Shown piece by piece: positions 48,701-61,461 of a stretch of DNA of 64,000 bases. The notes under the pieces are model-generated. The model saw only the letters and a program-made list of their open reading frames with translations, was not told the DNA's origin and made no database searches. Every line of letters starts with the position of its first letter. The stretch's first letter is position 1. The translations under genes were made by a program, and so were the position numbers. Source of the DNA: Eremophila alpestris peregrina (taxonomy: Eukaryota > Chordata > Aves > Passeriformes > Alaudidae); NCBI GenBank assembly GCA_009792885.1, contig WMCF01000056.1:2679268-2743267 (forward strand), in the 5' to 3' direction.

Positions 48701-51700
48701 GTGGGAGTGCTGGGAATTACAGCTTTGCTGGCTTCAAGTTGGACCAAATGGTGTTGAGAATTAGAGGGACTGATCAGGATCTGCTGTTGTAAAAATGTTA
48801 AAGCTTTGAGGAAAAAAGCACTAGCTGAATTTTGTTAGTGAAAGATTTGATAGGTTCTTCTGGTTTATTCTTATCTATCTGCAAGATTGTCTAACGATTG
48901 TTTCCCCAAATTGTAAATAAAAGTATTTGTTCTTATCTGATGCAACTGGGCTGACTTGCAACTAAATTGCTTATAAACGCATAGATCTGCAGTTCACGTG
49001 CCTCTTGCCAAAAGGGAGCTGATAACAGCACAGAGGGAAAAGAACTTGGTGTTCAGATTTAATCAGATCAGCAGAATAAGAGTATCTGACAGGCAGACAT
49101 GCGTGGGATCTCCTGGATTCCTTGCAACTCTGTGTTGCTGTTTCAACTGCCAGTGCAGACTGGATGTATCCAAAATACCTCCCAGAGAGACTTGGCTTTC
49201 CTCCTTGTGATTGGATCTTAGTCATTCCTTAAATTGTAACTTGAACTAGGCAAACAGTGATGTGATAGCCAAAAGAGCTACTGATAACCTAAGGAACTCC
49301 TTTAGAAGAAGCAGACTGCAGTGAATTTTAGGAAAGGAGATAGGAAGAAAGCACATGTTCCAAACCAGTATCAATGTGAGGATGCTTGAGGGGAAAAAAA
49401 CACTTATTGATAATGGCAAAAAACATTTAAAGAACTTGGAAAATTATACTCAGTGCCATTCAAGGAAAACACTCACCTGATTCTGTAGTCTTGAGACAAG
49501 GAGAATGGGATCAGCACTGAGAAAGAGGCAAGCTGCTTGTGTTCAGTGGATCTGGGCATGAGGAAGAAAACATAATAGTCCTTCAGAAAGATAAGTAAAA
49601 TAGTGGGAGAGTTCCTGGGTGGTATTGTGTTTGGTCTCCTGGAGCCAGATGGTGGCTGGATTCAGCACTGAACTCCCAGAGCTTCATTTGCTGCCTGCTG
49701 GATCAGAGTAGCCAATAGCCAGGATAAAACATGGAATGGTTTGGGTTGGAAGGGACCCTGAAGATGCCCAGTTCCATGGTAGGTCTTGTGTGTGTAGAAT
49801 TAGAAAGCACTGGAAAGGATTATCTTTGTGGCTGCAAGTGTAGAAGGAATTTTCAATGAGTAAGAGTACTCATAGAGGGAATTTGTCAGGAATTCTGGGG
49901 ATAAGCTCCTTGTTCTTAAAAGCTTTACTGAATAAACATTACAGGCCAACTCCCTGGAGAGTTTGCTTTGTGCCCTTGTTTCAATATTGAAGGTGCATGT
50001 GGCTTTGCCTATTATATTAGTTGCCTTTATTTATTTACATAATTCAGTAATTTCGGTCACTCCTGAGCTTTCCTAAGACTTTTTGGTTTTGTTCTGAGAA
50101 GCTGAGACTAACTTCCTGAAAAACAACAGAATGTACATTCCCATTTGGGAGCTGGAATGAGTGTGTTGAACCTGTGACACTCCTGCCTACTTGTTGACAG
50201 TCAGGTTTGCACAAAATCTCTTCACAAGTGCCCAGTGACATTTCTACAGTCCCTGCTCTGCTTTTGCTGATTGTTTTCCTCTCTATAATTTCAATAGAAA
50301 CGACCCAAGATACACTTAACAAAGGGGAAAAGTCTTATCACCTTTTAAAGTTGTTCATTAATCAGACAAGGGGGTGGCAGCACCTCTTTTGGTCAGTTTG
50401 GAGGGAATTTGATGTGGCTTTAGCAGTTCTCTCCAGATTTTGGTGCTGTGGGGTGTGGATGTGTAACAGTGCTGCAGGGTGGGGAGCCTGTGCTTCAGAG
50501 CTGCTTTGTAATTCCTGCCACGATAAAAATCAGTGCCTTAGTCATGGGCAGCTTGGAAAAGGAACCCAGAGCTCAGACAAAGCCCTCTCTCTCTCTCTAG
50601 TTTCACTTTGGAACTTACAGGGCAAAGCAAAGTGATCCTAGAGTTTTGGAATGTTGCAGTCTCTTCATGATTTTTAAGTTTTATTTTTGTGGTTTGAACT
50701 TGCCCTGGTGCCTTAAACTTGGGATGCAAGTGCTGAAATAGCCATGGTGCTGTGTGCCTGTTCCCCCACCCAGCTGTTCAATCAGACTTTCTCACCATGA
50801 TCTTACACATCTTTATAAAAGCTCCAAGTGTGGGAACTGGCACTGTCAAAGGAAGATCATAGATCATTCACTTTTAAAAAGAGACTGAAATTCCAAAACC
50901 TAAATCATGTTCTCTGAAATGGTGAGAAATGCTGGAAAAATGTGAGGAAGAGTTTCCATAATGAGTGCACAACAAGGTTTTAAAGTGCAGCACAGGCAGC
51001 TGTGTGCTGGAGATGTACTTTGCAGATAACAGAAAGACTTGGACCATAAACAAAAGTGTAATTCTAAGAATGAAGAAATCCCCAATCTGAGTATTGAATT
51101 TCATGCTGTCAGGAGCTGACTAATAAGAGTTCCTCTTCCTGTAGCAGCATCTGCATCCATTGATGATGTTCATGTAGCAATTAAAAAAAAAGTCTCTTGA
51201 GTGCCTCTTAAATTCTGGGGGAAGGTGGGCTGGAGAGCTTCAGGATACAGCTGTCTGTGCCCCCCAGGCTGGAGAGGCACTGCTGTCCCCAGCTCTCAGT
51301 TCATTCCCCTGTTCTGCTCATTGCACAGTAAATTTTGGGCAGAGTCAGGCAGTGTGAGCTCACCAGTGGGCACTGATACAGCAGGATGCAAAGATGCATG
51401 GCACAAACACAGGAAGTTGCTTAGGTTTTAGTTTTCAGGCATAATTGATTGTTTTAAAGTTATTTAGTGGAGCAGCTGGTTTGTTTCTGGAAGCAGTCAT
51501 GCACTTTGCAGGAGAGATGGGAGGAATGGAGGGCCCACAGCTGCCATGGGATGTGGGATATTGGTTTGAGAAAGCTGTTTTAGAACCCAGTTGCTGCGTT
51601 GTAGTGCTGGCAGCCAGCATTGTGGGAAGAGAATGAAGCGTGAAGTGATCCAGAATGAGGGGAACTGGCATGAGGATTGCTGGTTCCCCTCTGAGGTTGG

Positions 51701-52505
51701 TTATGGATCCTTGGCATGTCCAAGGGGTTCTCTGATTTAATACTGGGTGTGTTTCCTGCTTTGAGCTCCAGCTCTTCCCCAAAAGTTCCAATGTTAGCAT
51801 GGAAATCCACATCCTTACCTTTTTATGGAAAACCTTGTCCTGTTCCCGTGCAAGCTGCTCTCTCCACTGCCCCTCATCTGTGCCCATACCCATGCTCATA
51901 TCCTAATGCAAAAACTCTCCTTATCTTTCTAGGATTACCTTCCCTCCCAGCAAGACATCCTGCTGGCACGAAGGCCCACCAAGGGCATCCACGAGTACGA
52001 CTTTGAGATCAAGAATGTCCCGTTCAAGATGGTGGACGTGGGCGGGCAGCGCTCGGAGCGGAAGCGCTGGTTCGAGTGCTTCGACAGTGTCACATCCATA
52101 CTGTTCCTCGTGTCCTCCAGTGAGTTTGACCAAGTGCTCATGGAGGACAGGCAGACAAACCGCCTCACGGAGTCCCTGAACATTTTTGAAACAATAGTCA
52201 ACAACCGGGTGTTCAGCAACGTCTCCATCATCCTCTTCCTAAACAAGACGGACTTGCTCGAGGAAAAAGTACAGAAAGTCAGCATCAAAGACTATTTCCC
52301 AGAGTTCGAAGGGGATCCCCACTGCTTAACAGATGTCCAAAAATTCCTGGTGGATTGTTTTCGCACGAAACGCCGGGACCAGCAGCAGAAGCCCCTGTAC
52401 CACCACTTCACCACTGCTATTAACACAGAGAACATCCGGCTAGTTTTCCGTGATGTTAAGGATACCATCCTGCACGACAACCTCAAGCAGCTGATGTTGC
52501 AGTGA
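27480..52505 (+). CDS. GNA13: GNA13 (G protein subunit alpha 13), complete, four coding exons
   Basis: Exons 27480-27762, 30047-30273, 47567-47617 and 51933-52505 join in phase to 377 codons plus a stop, the length of vertebrate G-alpha-13. Known role: couples membrane receptors to RhoGEFs (ARHGEF1, ARHGEF11 and ARHGEF12) and so to RhoA. Seen here: C14 and C18, the palmitoylation positions; P-loop GAGESGKS at 55-62; switch I R200 and T203 (ARRPTKG); switch II DVGGQ with catalytic Q226; NKTD at 291-294; TTA at 347-349; C-terminus KQLMLQ. All nucleotide-binding residues are intact. The start has -3 A and +4 G. G-alpha-12 is excluded by the MADFLPSRS start and by overall match. The gene is divergent from RGS9, as in mammals. 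Confidence 0.98.
27763..30046 (+). other. GNA13: GNA13 intron 1
   Basis: 2.3 kb. The first 300 bases are the tail of the CpG island and a CR1 fragment follows. The rest is single-copy sequence with no other gene seen. Confidence 0.85.
28075..28483 (+). mobile_element. CR1 LINE fragment in GNA13 intron 1
   Basis: Plus-oriented CR1 3' region: AAGGGGCTGGAGCACAAGGG, GGGTGATCTTATCGCTCGTA, GGACGTGGTGGAGTCACTGT and the end TTGATTCCGTGATTCTGTGA. It begins about 310 bp after exon 1. Confidence 0.9.
30047..30273 (+). CDS. GNA13: GNA13 coding exon 2 (helical domain)
   Basis: 227 nt, acceptor CGCTGCAG, donor GTAAGA, residues 95-170. It encodes [18 protein letters not shown] through [10 protein letters not shown]. 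Several positions differ from the mammalian protein as I remember it ([17 protein letters not shown]). Confidence 0.97.
36050..36141 (+). mobile_element. CR1 3'-end fragment
   Basis: A short plus-oriented CR1 tail: GGAAGGGTCCCTGTCCATG, AAGGTCCCTTTCAACCCAAA, CCATTCTGGGATTCTGTGAT. Confidence 0.85.
39451..39645 (-). mobile_element. CR1 LINE fragment, minus orientation
   Basis: Begins ATGGAATCACAGAATGGTTT and continues CAGGCTGCTCCAAGCTCTGT, CCAGCCTGGCCTTGGACATT and CTGGACAGCCTGTGCCAGGA, the reverse complement of a CR1 3' region. Confidence 0.88.
43785..44245 (-). mobile_element. CR1 LINE fragment, minus orientation
   Basis: Reverse-complement CR1 3' region: CATGGAATGGTTTGGAGGGA, TGCTCCAAGCCCTGTCCAAC, CCCCTTGTCCTCTCACTCCA, CAATTCTCTCAGCCTTTCCT and TCTGGACTCCCTCCAACAGG. 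The longest CR1 remnant in this intron. Confidence 0.9.
47567..47617 (+). CDS. GNA13: GNA13 coding exon 3
   Basis: 51 nt, acceptor TTTTTAG, donor GTAAGT, residues 171-187: [17 protein letters not shown]. Phase 0 at both ends. Isolated between introns of 17.3 and 4.3 kb. Confidence 0.97.
47618..51932 (+). other. GNA13: GNA13 intron 3
   Basis: 4.3 kb between coding exons 3 and 4. Single-copy sequence apart from one short CR1 remnant (49728-49776). No other gene recognised. Confidence 0.8.
49728..49776 (-). mobile_element. CR1 3'-end remnant
   Basis: ACATGGAATGGTTTGGGTTG followed by GAAGGGACCC is the reverse complement of a CR1 terminus. Only about 50 bp remain. Confidence 0.7.
51933..52505 (+). 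CDS. GNA13: GNA13 coding exon 4 (GTPase core and C-terminus)
   Basis: 573 nt including TGA at 52503-52505, acceptor CTTTCTAG, residues 188-377. It carries switch I, switch II, NKTD and the receptor-contacting C-terminus. Nearly invariant with mammals by eye. Confidence 0.98.
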   Translation, partial: DYLPSQQDILLARRPTKGIHEYDFEIKNVPFKMVDVGGQRSERKRWFECFDSVTSILFLVSSSEFDQVLMEDRQTNRLTESLNIFETIVNNRVFSNVSIILFLNKTDLLEEKVQKVSIKDYFPEFEGDPHCLTDVQKFLVDCFRTKRRDQQQKPLYHHFTTAINTENIRLVFRDVKDTILHDNLKQLMLQ

Positions 52506-55500
52506 TGTGCAGAAAGACTGCTTTGTTTCAGTAACTCTTGTGTGTTGTTTTTTTTTAAACTAGAAGTTTACAGCAGGAGTAGAGAAATCCAGATCCTGTC
52601 AGACTTCTTGATATGTGGCTAAAAGCTGCTGCTGAACACATTATTGCCAATTTCTGCAGAAATTCAGGCTTAATCTCTTCCAGTGTAGCTTCAAGTTGAC
52701 CCAAGTTGTAATTTTATAGCAGACCTATGGCTAAGTTACCTGTAAAGTGGTAAATTTGACCTTCTACAAACATGTGTATTATCCTAGAAAATCCAGAACT
52801 GCAAGTCAAAACATCAGTGAAATTGTTGCAATTATTAGACTGTGGCAGTAATTTAAGGTGGGGGGGGGAGAGAGAAACTTTTCACATCTAACTGCATTGT
52901 AAAGACTGTGATACCATAGCTGACTTATGATTTCTCAGGTCTATTTTTGGTTAGAAATCCCATCAAATCCCTTGCTGGAATCATCTCTTTGAAGCGCGGC
53001 TTCCTGGGTGTAACGTGCTTCCTGTTTCAGTATAAATCATGGCTTGGGTTGGAGTAGGAGATGCTTTAAAAATACTTCAGAAATGAGGAGTTTCAGACAT
53101 ATCTGTCAGAAGTGCTGAGTGCAGTGAGGAGGGAGCAGTGGGTGGCACAGTGCACGGATTCACTCCGGAGGCGTCCGCACGTCCTGGAGCCAGGCAAAGC
53201 ACAGAGCACTCTGATCAATCCTCTTGGCATCCTGGTGTGGGAAGGGGGGAGCAAGCTCAGCTTGTGGTTTTTATCTTCACTGCCCAGATGTTACCTGCAG
53301 CTGGCAGATGTTACCTGTGGGTCACCTGTTCTGGGAGCGCTTTAACTTAGCACTGGTTTTTTTTGAACTCCCTGCCTCCTTTCCAGGTGCCTCCTCTGAG
53401 TCAGGAGCACGTGGTGATGGAGAGAAGGACTTGCAAACCTAAGTGCCTCCTTGTGTTCTGTCCTCCTCTGGCATTTTCAGTGGCCTTATGAATTCCCAGC
53501 AGAGGCCTTGTGTAGCTGACACCGTGCAGATGAATGTTTTCTTCTGAGAAAATGACAGACTGTGTCCCAGCAGAATGTGCTTCAGCTGATGAGGTTCTTT
53601 GTGAGACTTCCCAGTTGGGTCTAAGCAATCCTAAGTGTACTTGAGCTAAATATGTTGCACAGCATCTTCCAGAGTGCTGCTTGTGACTATTTTACCCAAA
53701 GTCCTCTTGCAGTTTTGTTTCATTTTCTTCTGGGGAGTTGTTGGCGTTGCTATGTGATTAAAAAAAGAAATTATTATAATAATGAAAAGTAGTGAAAATA
53801 AAGCAATCCTGATGTACCCCACAGCACACTGCAAAGAGAGTGAGATTGTGATATAGAAATCAGTGTCCCTGCCACATTTCCCCCAGGCTGTAGTGTGGTG
53901 TGGACAGTTCAGCTGCCACTTTGCCCCATGGCATTGGCCAGTTCCTGTGGATCATGCTGGTGGCCAATCCTTGAATACATTTTTATTCTCATGCCACGAG
54001 CCAGGGGGTGACAATGAGGGCTGTCACTGCTGGGAGCAGTGGCCCTGCCAGGACATAGGAAAGCTGCCTGTCTCCTGAACTTAGCCTTTACTTACTGTGA
54101 TTGTAAGTTGTATTAACATCTCTGTACCTCGTTCTCCTGGCAGTAGAAGGGGAATAGTGTATTTTTATTTAGTTAGGTGCTTTGAAAGACCTCTATTTTT
54201 TTATATCATCCAGTGAATAGTCATAGGTTAGTCTGTGATTCTGGCCATCAGGCACTGTTTGGGGAGGAGAGAATTCTGAAAAGAGCTTGGGAGAAGTCAC
54301 AGTGCAGAGTTTAAACATAGTCCTAAAGTCTGGATGCAGCACTGATGTCAGGAGGGTTAAAAGAATCTTGGATGGGGATATTTAATGTAGATTTTGCCTC
54401 TACTGGAAATGGATTATTTCTGATTTGGTCAGTTCAGGTTATATGTGAGCAGTTCAAGAAGGATGAAGCAGAGACCTGAGGAAAGGCTGGTGAGGTTCTT
54501 TCAAGGACTGAACAACACACCTGTGATGGGAGCAGAGGTTCTCCTTTGGGCTGTAAATGCTCCATGAGCACCTCTGGTGGCCTCCAAGCCTCCTTGGAAA
54601 GCAGAAAACAAATCCATACCCTTGGTTCTCACCAGGAGGAGGAGTTGGCTTGGTTTTCCCTTTGCTGACAGTTTTTTCAAAACAGAGACTTATCTCAGAT
54701 TAAAACAGTTGATTTGGGGAGGTCTGCAGTAGGTGCTTTGGAGGGTGTCAGACCAGATGATTGCAGAAAAGACTTAAGACTGGCAGTGGATGATAGGGTG
54801 AGTACCAGGGATTTGTCTAAGCTAATTTATGTGAAGTGCTGATGAATTTTTTGTCAATGGAACCTGTTCATTTACTGAAGATCCTCCAAACTGATGTCAG
54901 TGTAAGGATGTAGCCAAGATCACCAAGGCACTTCTGACCTTAGCTAAAGTGGGGAAATCCTCAGCAGTTTCTCCCCAGAACCACCACAAAAATCCCTGTT
55001 GTGAATCCTGTCAGATCACCCTCCTGTGAGCCCCAGGGGCTGTGAGAGAGCGAGGGGGACCCCAGTGCTGGGTCACTTGTGGGCCCTGGCAGATAAAGCA
55101 CTATATGAATCTCAGGCAGAAATGAATTGTTTTAATGAAATAACTGAGTCAGATCACTCGGGTTTTCCACTCCCAGTTTGTGAGAGGGGTGAGGCAATGC
55201 ACCTGGATGTTCCTGTTTACATGGTTCCTGTGTTACCCTGCAGCCAAAAACCCCAAATCAATGCCCTTGTCCATCTTCAGGCTCACTCTTCATAAGCTCC
55301 CTGAATGGAGCACTCCTTGGACTGTTGGATTTCCTGTTAGATTTGAAATACCATTTGTTAATAGCAGGACATAAATCTGGTACAAGAGCTGGAGGGTTAA
55401 TGCTCTGAACAGGCTGAGTTTGGTCCTGAAACAACCAGAATTACAGTTTGTTGGTGAGAGTGAAGCTTCCTTACAGAAACCAGTCTGTGGTACAGGGTTG

Positions 55501-56590
55501 GGATGTATTCCCAGTGAAGGTGGGAAAGCAGATAGAAAGTGAAGTGTCCCAGAAAATCAAGTTTCCCAAAATTCCTGAGTTCTCTTTGCTGGAGTGAGCT
55601 GTGTTCTAAAGATCACTGACTGTATGGAGATAAACCACTGTCCTGTACAAGCTGTACTTGAAGGTGAAATTGGTGTTTTAGTGGCTGTTCCCTGCTGCAG
55701 TGTTCAGCTGAGATGATTGATACCTAAAAACTGTGGCTGTTCATCAGGGCTTTAGAAACATTACTGGGGGTTTATTCCTATATATTGTATGTGGGAGCAT
55801 AAGCCATCAGTTTGTGTGAAACTTCAGCTTTCTTCTAGAATAACTGCTCTTAAAACAAAAAGTCCAGTTGATCTCAAAGGCTGTTTGTGGGGTTTGTTTG
55901 TGAGTAGATTGAAGTTGAGCAGAGTGATGGGGTGGGTGGGTGGGTGTTCCTGCTGGATCCCAGCCCCTGTGGGAGCAGCTCTGAGCTGTCCCTCATGCCC
56001 CTGCCCAGCAGAACCCCTCTGGCAGCTCCTCTTGCAGGAAGGTTCCAGAAGGTTCATTTCCAGCACCACTCCTGTCCCACACCACCCTCGGGCAGTCTCC
56101 TGCAAATCCCTCACCAGTTCACTTTACAGGTCTTGTCTCTGATGGTACCATTAATGTAGTTTTTAATTACACAGCATTGCAATACAGTGCCATTTTGCAA
56201 TTTCTTTGCGTTGTACTTGAAAATAAGTTGAATTGCAGACTATTTAAAACTGCTTTCCTGCGCTTTCAGTAGCAGTGAGAGCTTACCTTATGTGAAGCCT
56301 TTATGTAAAAATATATTTTATAACAACCTCATAGATCTTTAACAAAACCAAGATTTGTATTAGCTTTGTATAAATGTTTGTGGCTTACAATTTTATATGT
56401 TTAACTTTTTATAAACTTTCCAGGGACTACTTTTTATTGTAAATTTTTTTTTCCTCTCCTCGCTTTAGTTTAAGATTGGCAATAAATTATTTCTAAGGGA
56501 GGTCTTAGAAAAAAAGCATCACTTCCTTTTTATAAAACGGTTAAATCAATCCATAGTTTCACACCTCTTACATTTGCTTGTACATTGCTC

Positions 56591-56598
56591 TGTACATA
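56591..56598 (+). promoter_or_regulatory. GNA13: Pumilio-type element in GNA13 3' UTR
   Basis: TGTACATA matches the Pumilio consensus UGUANAUA, about 70 bases before the distal poly(A) signal. A single eight-base match, so suggestive only. Confidence 0.35.
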
Positions 56599-56662
56599 CT
56601 CTCCAAAAGCGTTGCCTTCCAGCTATTAATATTTGCCTTGTGTACAAAAATTACTGACGATG

Positions 56663-56668
56663 AATAAA
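56663..56668 (+). terminator. GNA13: Distal poly(A) signal of GNA13
   Basis: AATAAA, followed within about 20 bases by a GT-rich stretch (TGTGGGTATG). The best candidate for the main 3' end. Another AATAAA occurs at 56799 and cannot be excluded. Confidence 0.65.
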
Positions 56669-57689
56669 CATATACAGCCTCATGTGGGTATGATGAAATC
56701 ATTCTTTCTGTTTAATAATGAGCAGGGGCAGCCAGCTGACTCTTGGCTGGTTGGCAAAGCCCGGCTGGTTTGCCCCTGCAATCACATCTTGTGTTTCAAA
56801 TAAAATATGTAACAGACTCTGCTCCAGATGCTCCTCCAGGTCCTGCTCGGCCTGATGACTTTGTCCCAGCAGGGAGGCACCAGGAAATTGCTGACTTGCA
56901 CCTGACAGCCCGTTTTGTGCTCAATATTTAAAATATTGATGGCACTCGGGCGTGTTCTGTGACAAACCTCTATGAATTATGGATCTTGATATAGCAGAGT
57001 TGATTTTTTTTAGCTCTTTTTGACTAAGCCAGCCTCTGCCTCCTGGAGAAGAGGCTCACTGGCTGCAGGATGAGGTAGAATTTTGCTGCAAAACATTGAT
57101 TTCTCATCAGTTTCTACAGGCCTGAAATGCTTCATTTTCCACAAGAGCCCTTGGATTTGGCTGGCATGCCATGGACACTAAATCCCCGGAAATACTCGGC
57201 CCAGGTCATCCTTGTTTACAGAGTTCCAGCTCAGCTTTAGTGCTGGGCTGCAGACGGGAGCACAGGAACTGCAGGAATTCGGGGTGGATGTTGTTGTGGG
57301 GGAGTCAGAGCCTGGATGCTCTCAGAGCCACCTCTGATCCCTGAAACGAGTTCAAAACCTGCCACATGCCCTGGAATTAGCTCCATGCACTGGATTCCAG
57401 GTCCTGCCTATCCCTTTTTCACTCTGGAAAAGTCACACCAGCTGAACACTGTGATGTTCCTCTGACTTTGAAATCCAGGTTTTTTAAAGCCTTTTTTTCT
57501 TCTTTTTTTATTCTTTTTTTTGCATCTTATTTCCTGAGCTGCTGCCTGAGGAGTTAAACCAAGCCCGGCTAGAATTCAGCTTAACGAGTCACATTTGTAG
57601 GGTTTTATAATCCAAATATCCCAAGTGTGATTGCATTGCTTTCACCTGGGCTTCTGGTGCAGCTTTTGGGGACTGAAGCCTTGAGCAAG

Positions 57690-57785
57690 CTGCTCCAGTG
57701 GAAGGTGTCCCTGCCCGTGGCAGGGAGTTGGAACTGGATGAGATTTAAGGTCCCTTCTGACTCAAACCAGTCTATGATTCTGTGA
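57690..57785 (+). mobile_element. CR1 3'-end fragment
   Basis: A plus-oriented CR1 tail: TCCCTGCCCGTGGCAGGGAG, GGAACTGGATGAGATTTAAG, GGTCCCTTCTGACTCAAACC, and TCTATGATTCTGTGA at the end. Confidence 0.88.
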
Positions 57786-60504
57786 TAATTCTATGAAATA
57801 ATTACATATAAATAATGAATAATTCCTTCTTAGGAATGGGTTAGTGGTGCTGGGCCATCCTGGGCTGATTGCTGATGTGCTGGGGGCTGAAGTGGTGGGA
57901 AGAGCAGAAGTGGAATAAAAAGCACGTTCTAGGATTTATTTCCAGGACCAAGTGGAGTTTCTTCATGTTTGCAACACTTGATTTACCCGAACACCTCGTT
58001 GCAGTGCTGAATGTAGGCTGGGTGCTCAAGCCTCTTCCTTCCTGTTAAAGTGACTGGTGATTGCACAACAACTGACAGGAGGGATTAAAAATGCCGTGGG
58101 GCTGTGCCCAAAGTGTCCCTGGCTGTGCCCTGGCAGCAGGAGCTGGGCTCAGAGCCCACCTTGGTCCCATTCCTGGGGAGCTGAGGTGACCAGAGGAGGG
58201 CAAAGTGCTGAGGTTTGGCTGCCAGGAGAGAGATCCCCTGGGGAACCCGGCTGGAAATGGGACAGGAACCTGCTCTGGCACAGACCTGCTGGGTTTGCCC
58301 TCTGATACAGAACAGGGAGGTTCTTCTGGCCCCTCCACCTGGTACACTGACCACTTGTGTTTTCCACACCAGCTGGACTCTTCTCAGTGTCTGTGAAATG
58401 GGAATCACTTGATTAAATTGATAAGCACTCGGATTGAGTCCCACAAGGCTCTGCAGCAGTGCTTTATTTTTGTGCCTCACTTCAGATGCTCTTGGATTGC
58501 CTCTCTGCTTTCTTTTATGCACACGAGGGGTAAGACATTGGTTGCAGCTGGAGTGCAGCTCCCCACACAGCGTTTTTCTGGGCTCTGGGGTTCTTGCTCC
58601 CTGTCAGTGCCAAGAGCAGCTCCTGCAGGCTGTGCACTGCTCCATGGCTCAGCCCGGCTTCAGCGCACAGGCAGCAGCTGCCTCGGAGATGAGGAGCCCA
58701 AACATCCCCCGTGAGATGCGAGGGGAGAGCTGTCCCTGCCCCCGGCCTGCTGCCTCTGCCCAGCCCCGCGCAGGGAGCCGCAGTTTGATTCATTGCTGAG
58801 CACTGGAGCTGACAAAGCTGCATTTGGGGCTGCCTCGGTGCTTGCAGCTCCAGGCAGAGTTCATATTTAAGGGCTGTGAGCAGCAGGTCGTGTTTGCTGC
58901 TCCTCCGGCAGGGAGGGCTCCGAGGCACTGCAGGGAAGGCAGGAACATGTTTGTCAGCAGATCAGGACGTGAAGAAATCCCAGTTCTCTGCCTGGATGCC
59001 TGGAAAGGTAGTGACCCACTAAGGTGATGCTGATCAGTGAAGACTGGCTTTTATTAATTTAGGACTTGCAGAGCAGGAGGAAGCACAAGATCCTGGGCAT
59101 CCAACAGCATCCAAAGTGAGTTTTTCCCACTCCCAGCATTCACTATTGGATCTTGCCTGTATAAAAGATGCTGATGCCCTTCCCAGCATTCTGCCCATTG
59201 ACAGGCAACATCTTAGAGCCCAAATCCCTGCCTGATGTCCAAATCTCTGTCCTATCCAGCACCAGGACAACCTTGGGTGGCTCTTAGCCAGGCTGCAGGT
59301 GCTGTCCTGTCCTCTCTGCTGCAGCCTGGAGCTCCATCAGCTCCTCTGACATAGCAAAAAGCCACCTCTTCATCAGATCCAGAGGGGAAGCAGCAGTGGG
59401 AAAAAGGAGAAGGACACCTAATGTAACATCCCCATTCCCCCAGACAGCCTTTGTGCTGCTGAGGGGCTGAGTGACTCTTTCCCTGTCAGTGAGGTCTGGG
59501 GGCTGACAGCAGCTGTGAATAACTCACCTGCAGGGAGTGACCCTCCTCCAGCATCTGGCTGTCCCTGCAGTGCCATCACCACCCCACGTGAGGTTCAACC
59601 CCTCTGTGCACCCCCAGCCTGTGCCTGGGGGCTGCTTGTTGTTTTATTGGAAGAAAAGCCAGCATCTCTCAGAGATACAGATCTTTCTGGGGTTGCCTAG
59701 GCAGAATATTCTGCATTTTTTCTGTATGAGCTGATTCTCTTATATTGATCCAGAGTCTAAGGGTGGGAGCAGCTGTGAGTTGATGACTGTTTCTTGCTGT
59801 AGCCTCCATTTTCCCTGAAGAAAAGGGAAGCAAACGAAAGAACTTCAGTGAAATCAGCATTTTCACAGTGTTATTAACATCAGGATTTGCAGGGGGTTGA
59901 GCAAGGGTTCAGCAGCATCACGTCTGGCATTTGCTGAAAAATTGTCTAAAATTAAGGGGGAAACTTCCTCTTTTGTTCTTGCAGACAACCCCTGCAGACT
60001 CTCCTTCCCTCTCTCCCATTCCCACTTACAAAACCTGGGCAATAAAGGGGATATTTTTCATTTTAACCTCTTCTGTGCTCTACAAGCTGCCTGGGGCAGG
60101 GCACTGAGACTCTGCAGCAGAAGCTGCTCCAGTCCCTCCCTGTTGATGGTATTGCATCTTCTCCCACAGCAGGAAAACCTTCTGCTGCTGCTGCTCCTTT
60201 CACCTCTGCAATACTCAAGGTGAAATATTATTAATTTTTTTTTTTTGCCAGCATGTGGCAAATCCTAAATCCTTCTCTTGTTCCCAGTGACAAGTTGGCT
60301 TTCACTGCTCTGTAATGAAGCAGTGCAGAGTCATCTCTGGTGTCCTTTGGGGATGTCACTGGGGAAAGGAACATTTTTGCACGTGCAAAAGCAGCAGGTC
60401 TGTGGCTGTCTCCTTGTTCAGCTGTTTGAAACCACCACTGCAAGGACCTAATTGTGGTCTTCCAGTTCCTAGAGGGAGTCTGAAAGATGGAAAAAGGCTA
60501 CCTG

Positions 60505-60615
60505 CAGGGGCCTGGAGTGACAGGACAAGGGGGAATGGCTTCAAACTGACAGACAGCAAGTTTAGATTGGATATTGGGAAGAAATCCTTCCCTGTGAGGC
60601 TGGGGAGGCCCTGAG
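60505..60615 (+). mobile_element. CR1 internal fragment
   Basis: GGAGTGACAGGACAAGGGGG, AATGGCTTCAAACTGACAGA and TTAGATTGGATATTGGGAAG are typical of the CR1 3' untranslated region in plus orientation. No terminal TGATTCT motif remains. Confidence 0.85.
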
Positions 60616-61461
60616 GATGCCCATACAACAACTCCTTGTTATTTGTATTTAAATAGCTCCTCCTCCTTTAAATAGCTCTTGGCAGTGGTGTGGGACACAG
60701 CCCCACATATCTGCAGTTCCTGTAAAGCAAAAGAACAACTAAAACATCTGAAATGAAACTAAAAAGTGAGCTTAATTTCCCATTCCCATAGCTCTGTGGA
60801 TGTCATGTTCCTTTAGCACAGGCTGATTTTTCCCTCCATCTTCTGGTCAGATGTGATTTCTGTTTATGGGACATGAATGTCAACCCATCCTTATGTGCCA
60901 GGCTGCTTGGGAAGAGATCCTAATGCAGTGTTTATGAAAAATACTTCAGAGCTGGAGGAGAAACAGATCTTTGCTTGACAGCCATGGCCACGTTATTGTC
61001 TGCATCCAGTTCTGTTTCTGTGTCAGTTTGGAGCTTCAGACCAAACCATTGTGGAGGAGCTGGAGGGGCAGAGGAAGGACCAGGGTGCATGTTCATGGTC
61101 CTGTGCTGTGATCTGAGCACAGGGTGGATTCCAGGAACATCAGAGCACTAAATATAGCAGCTGTGCTGGCTCAGCAGCTCCGGGGCCAGCAGGCCTAAGG
61201 GGAGGTGTGAAATTCAGGCTCAATCACCACATTAGCAACGCTTCCTGAGAATTCCAGGATCCCTCCTTTCCGTGGTTTATGTCTCTTTGAAATGCTGGAG
61301 AAAGTAATTAAATTATCAGGGGGGAAAAAAATACAACATTAATATATGGCAATAGACCTTTGGGTTAAACTCTGCCTTTCAGCAAACCTCAGCAGTGTTT
61401 GTAAAAGCTTCCAAACACAAAAAGCATCTCATGAGTCAAAATATTGGAGCTTTTATTTGTT

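Larger units (their letters stand above)
52506..56690 (+). other. GNA13: GNA13 3' UTR
   Basis: About 4.2 kb from the stop codon to the distal poly(A) signal. The last 550 bases (from about 56140) are strongly AT-rich and look like the conserved terminal part of a long 3' UTR. Internal AATAAA hexamers at 53798 and 56481 could give shorter forms. The extent is inferred from the signals; no transcript evidence is available. Confidence 0.65.
56700..61461. other. Intergenic region downstream of GNA13
   Basis: No coding exon, RNA gene or promoter recognised on either strand. It contains two short CR1 remnants (listed) and T-rich runs near 57480-57525. Confidence 0.6.
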
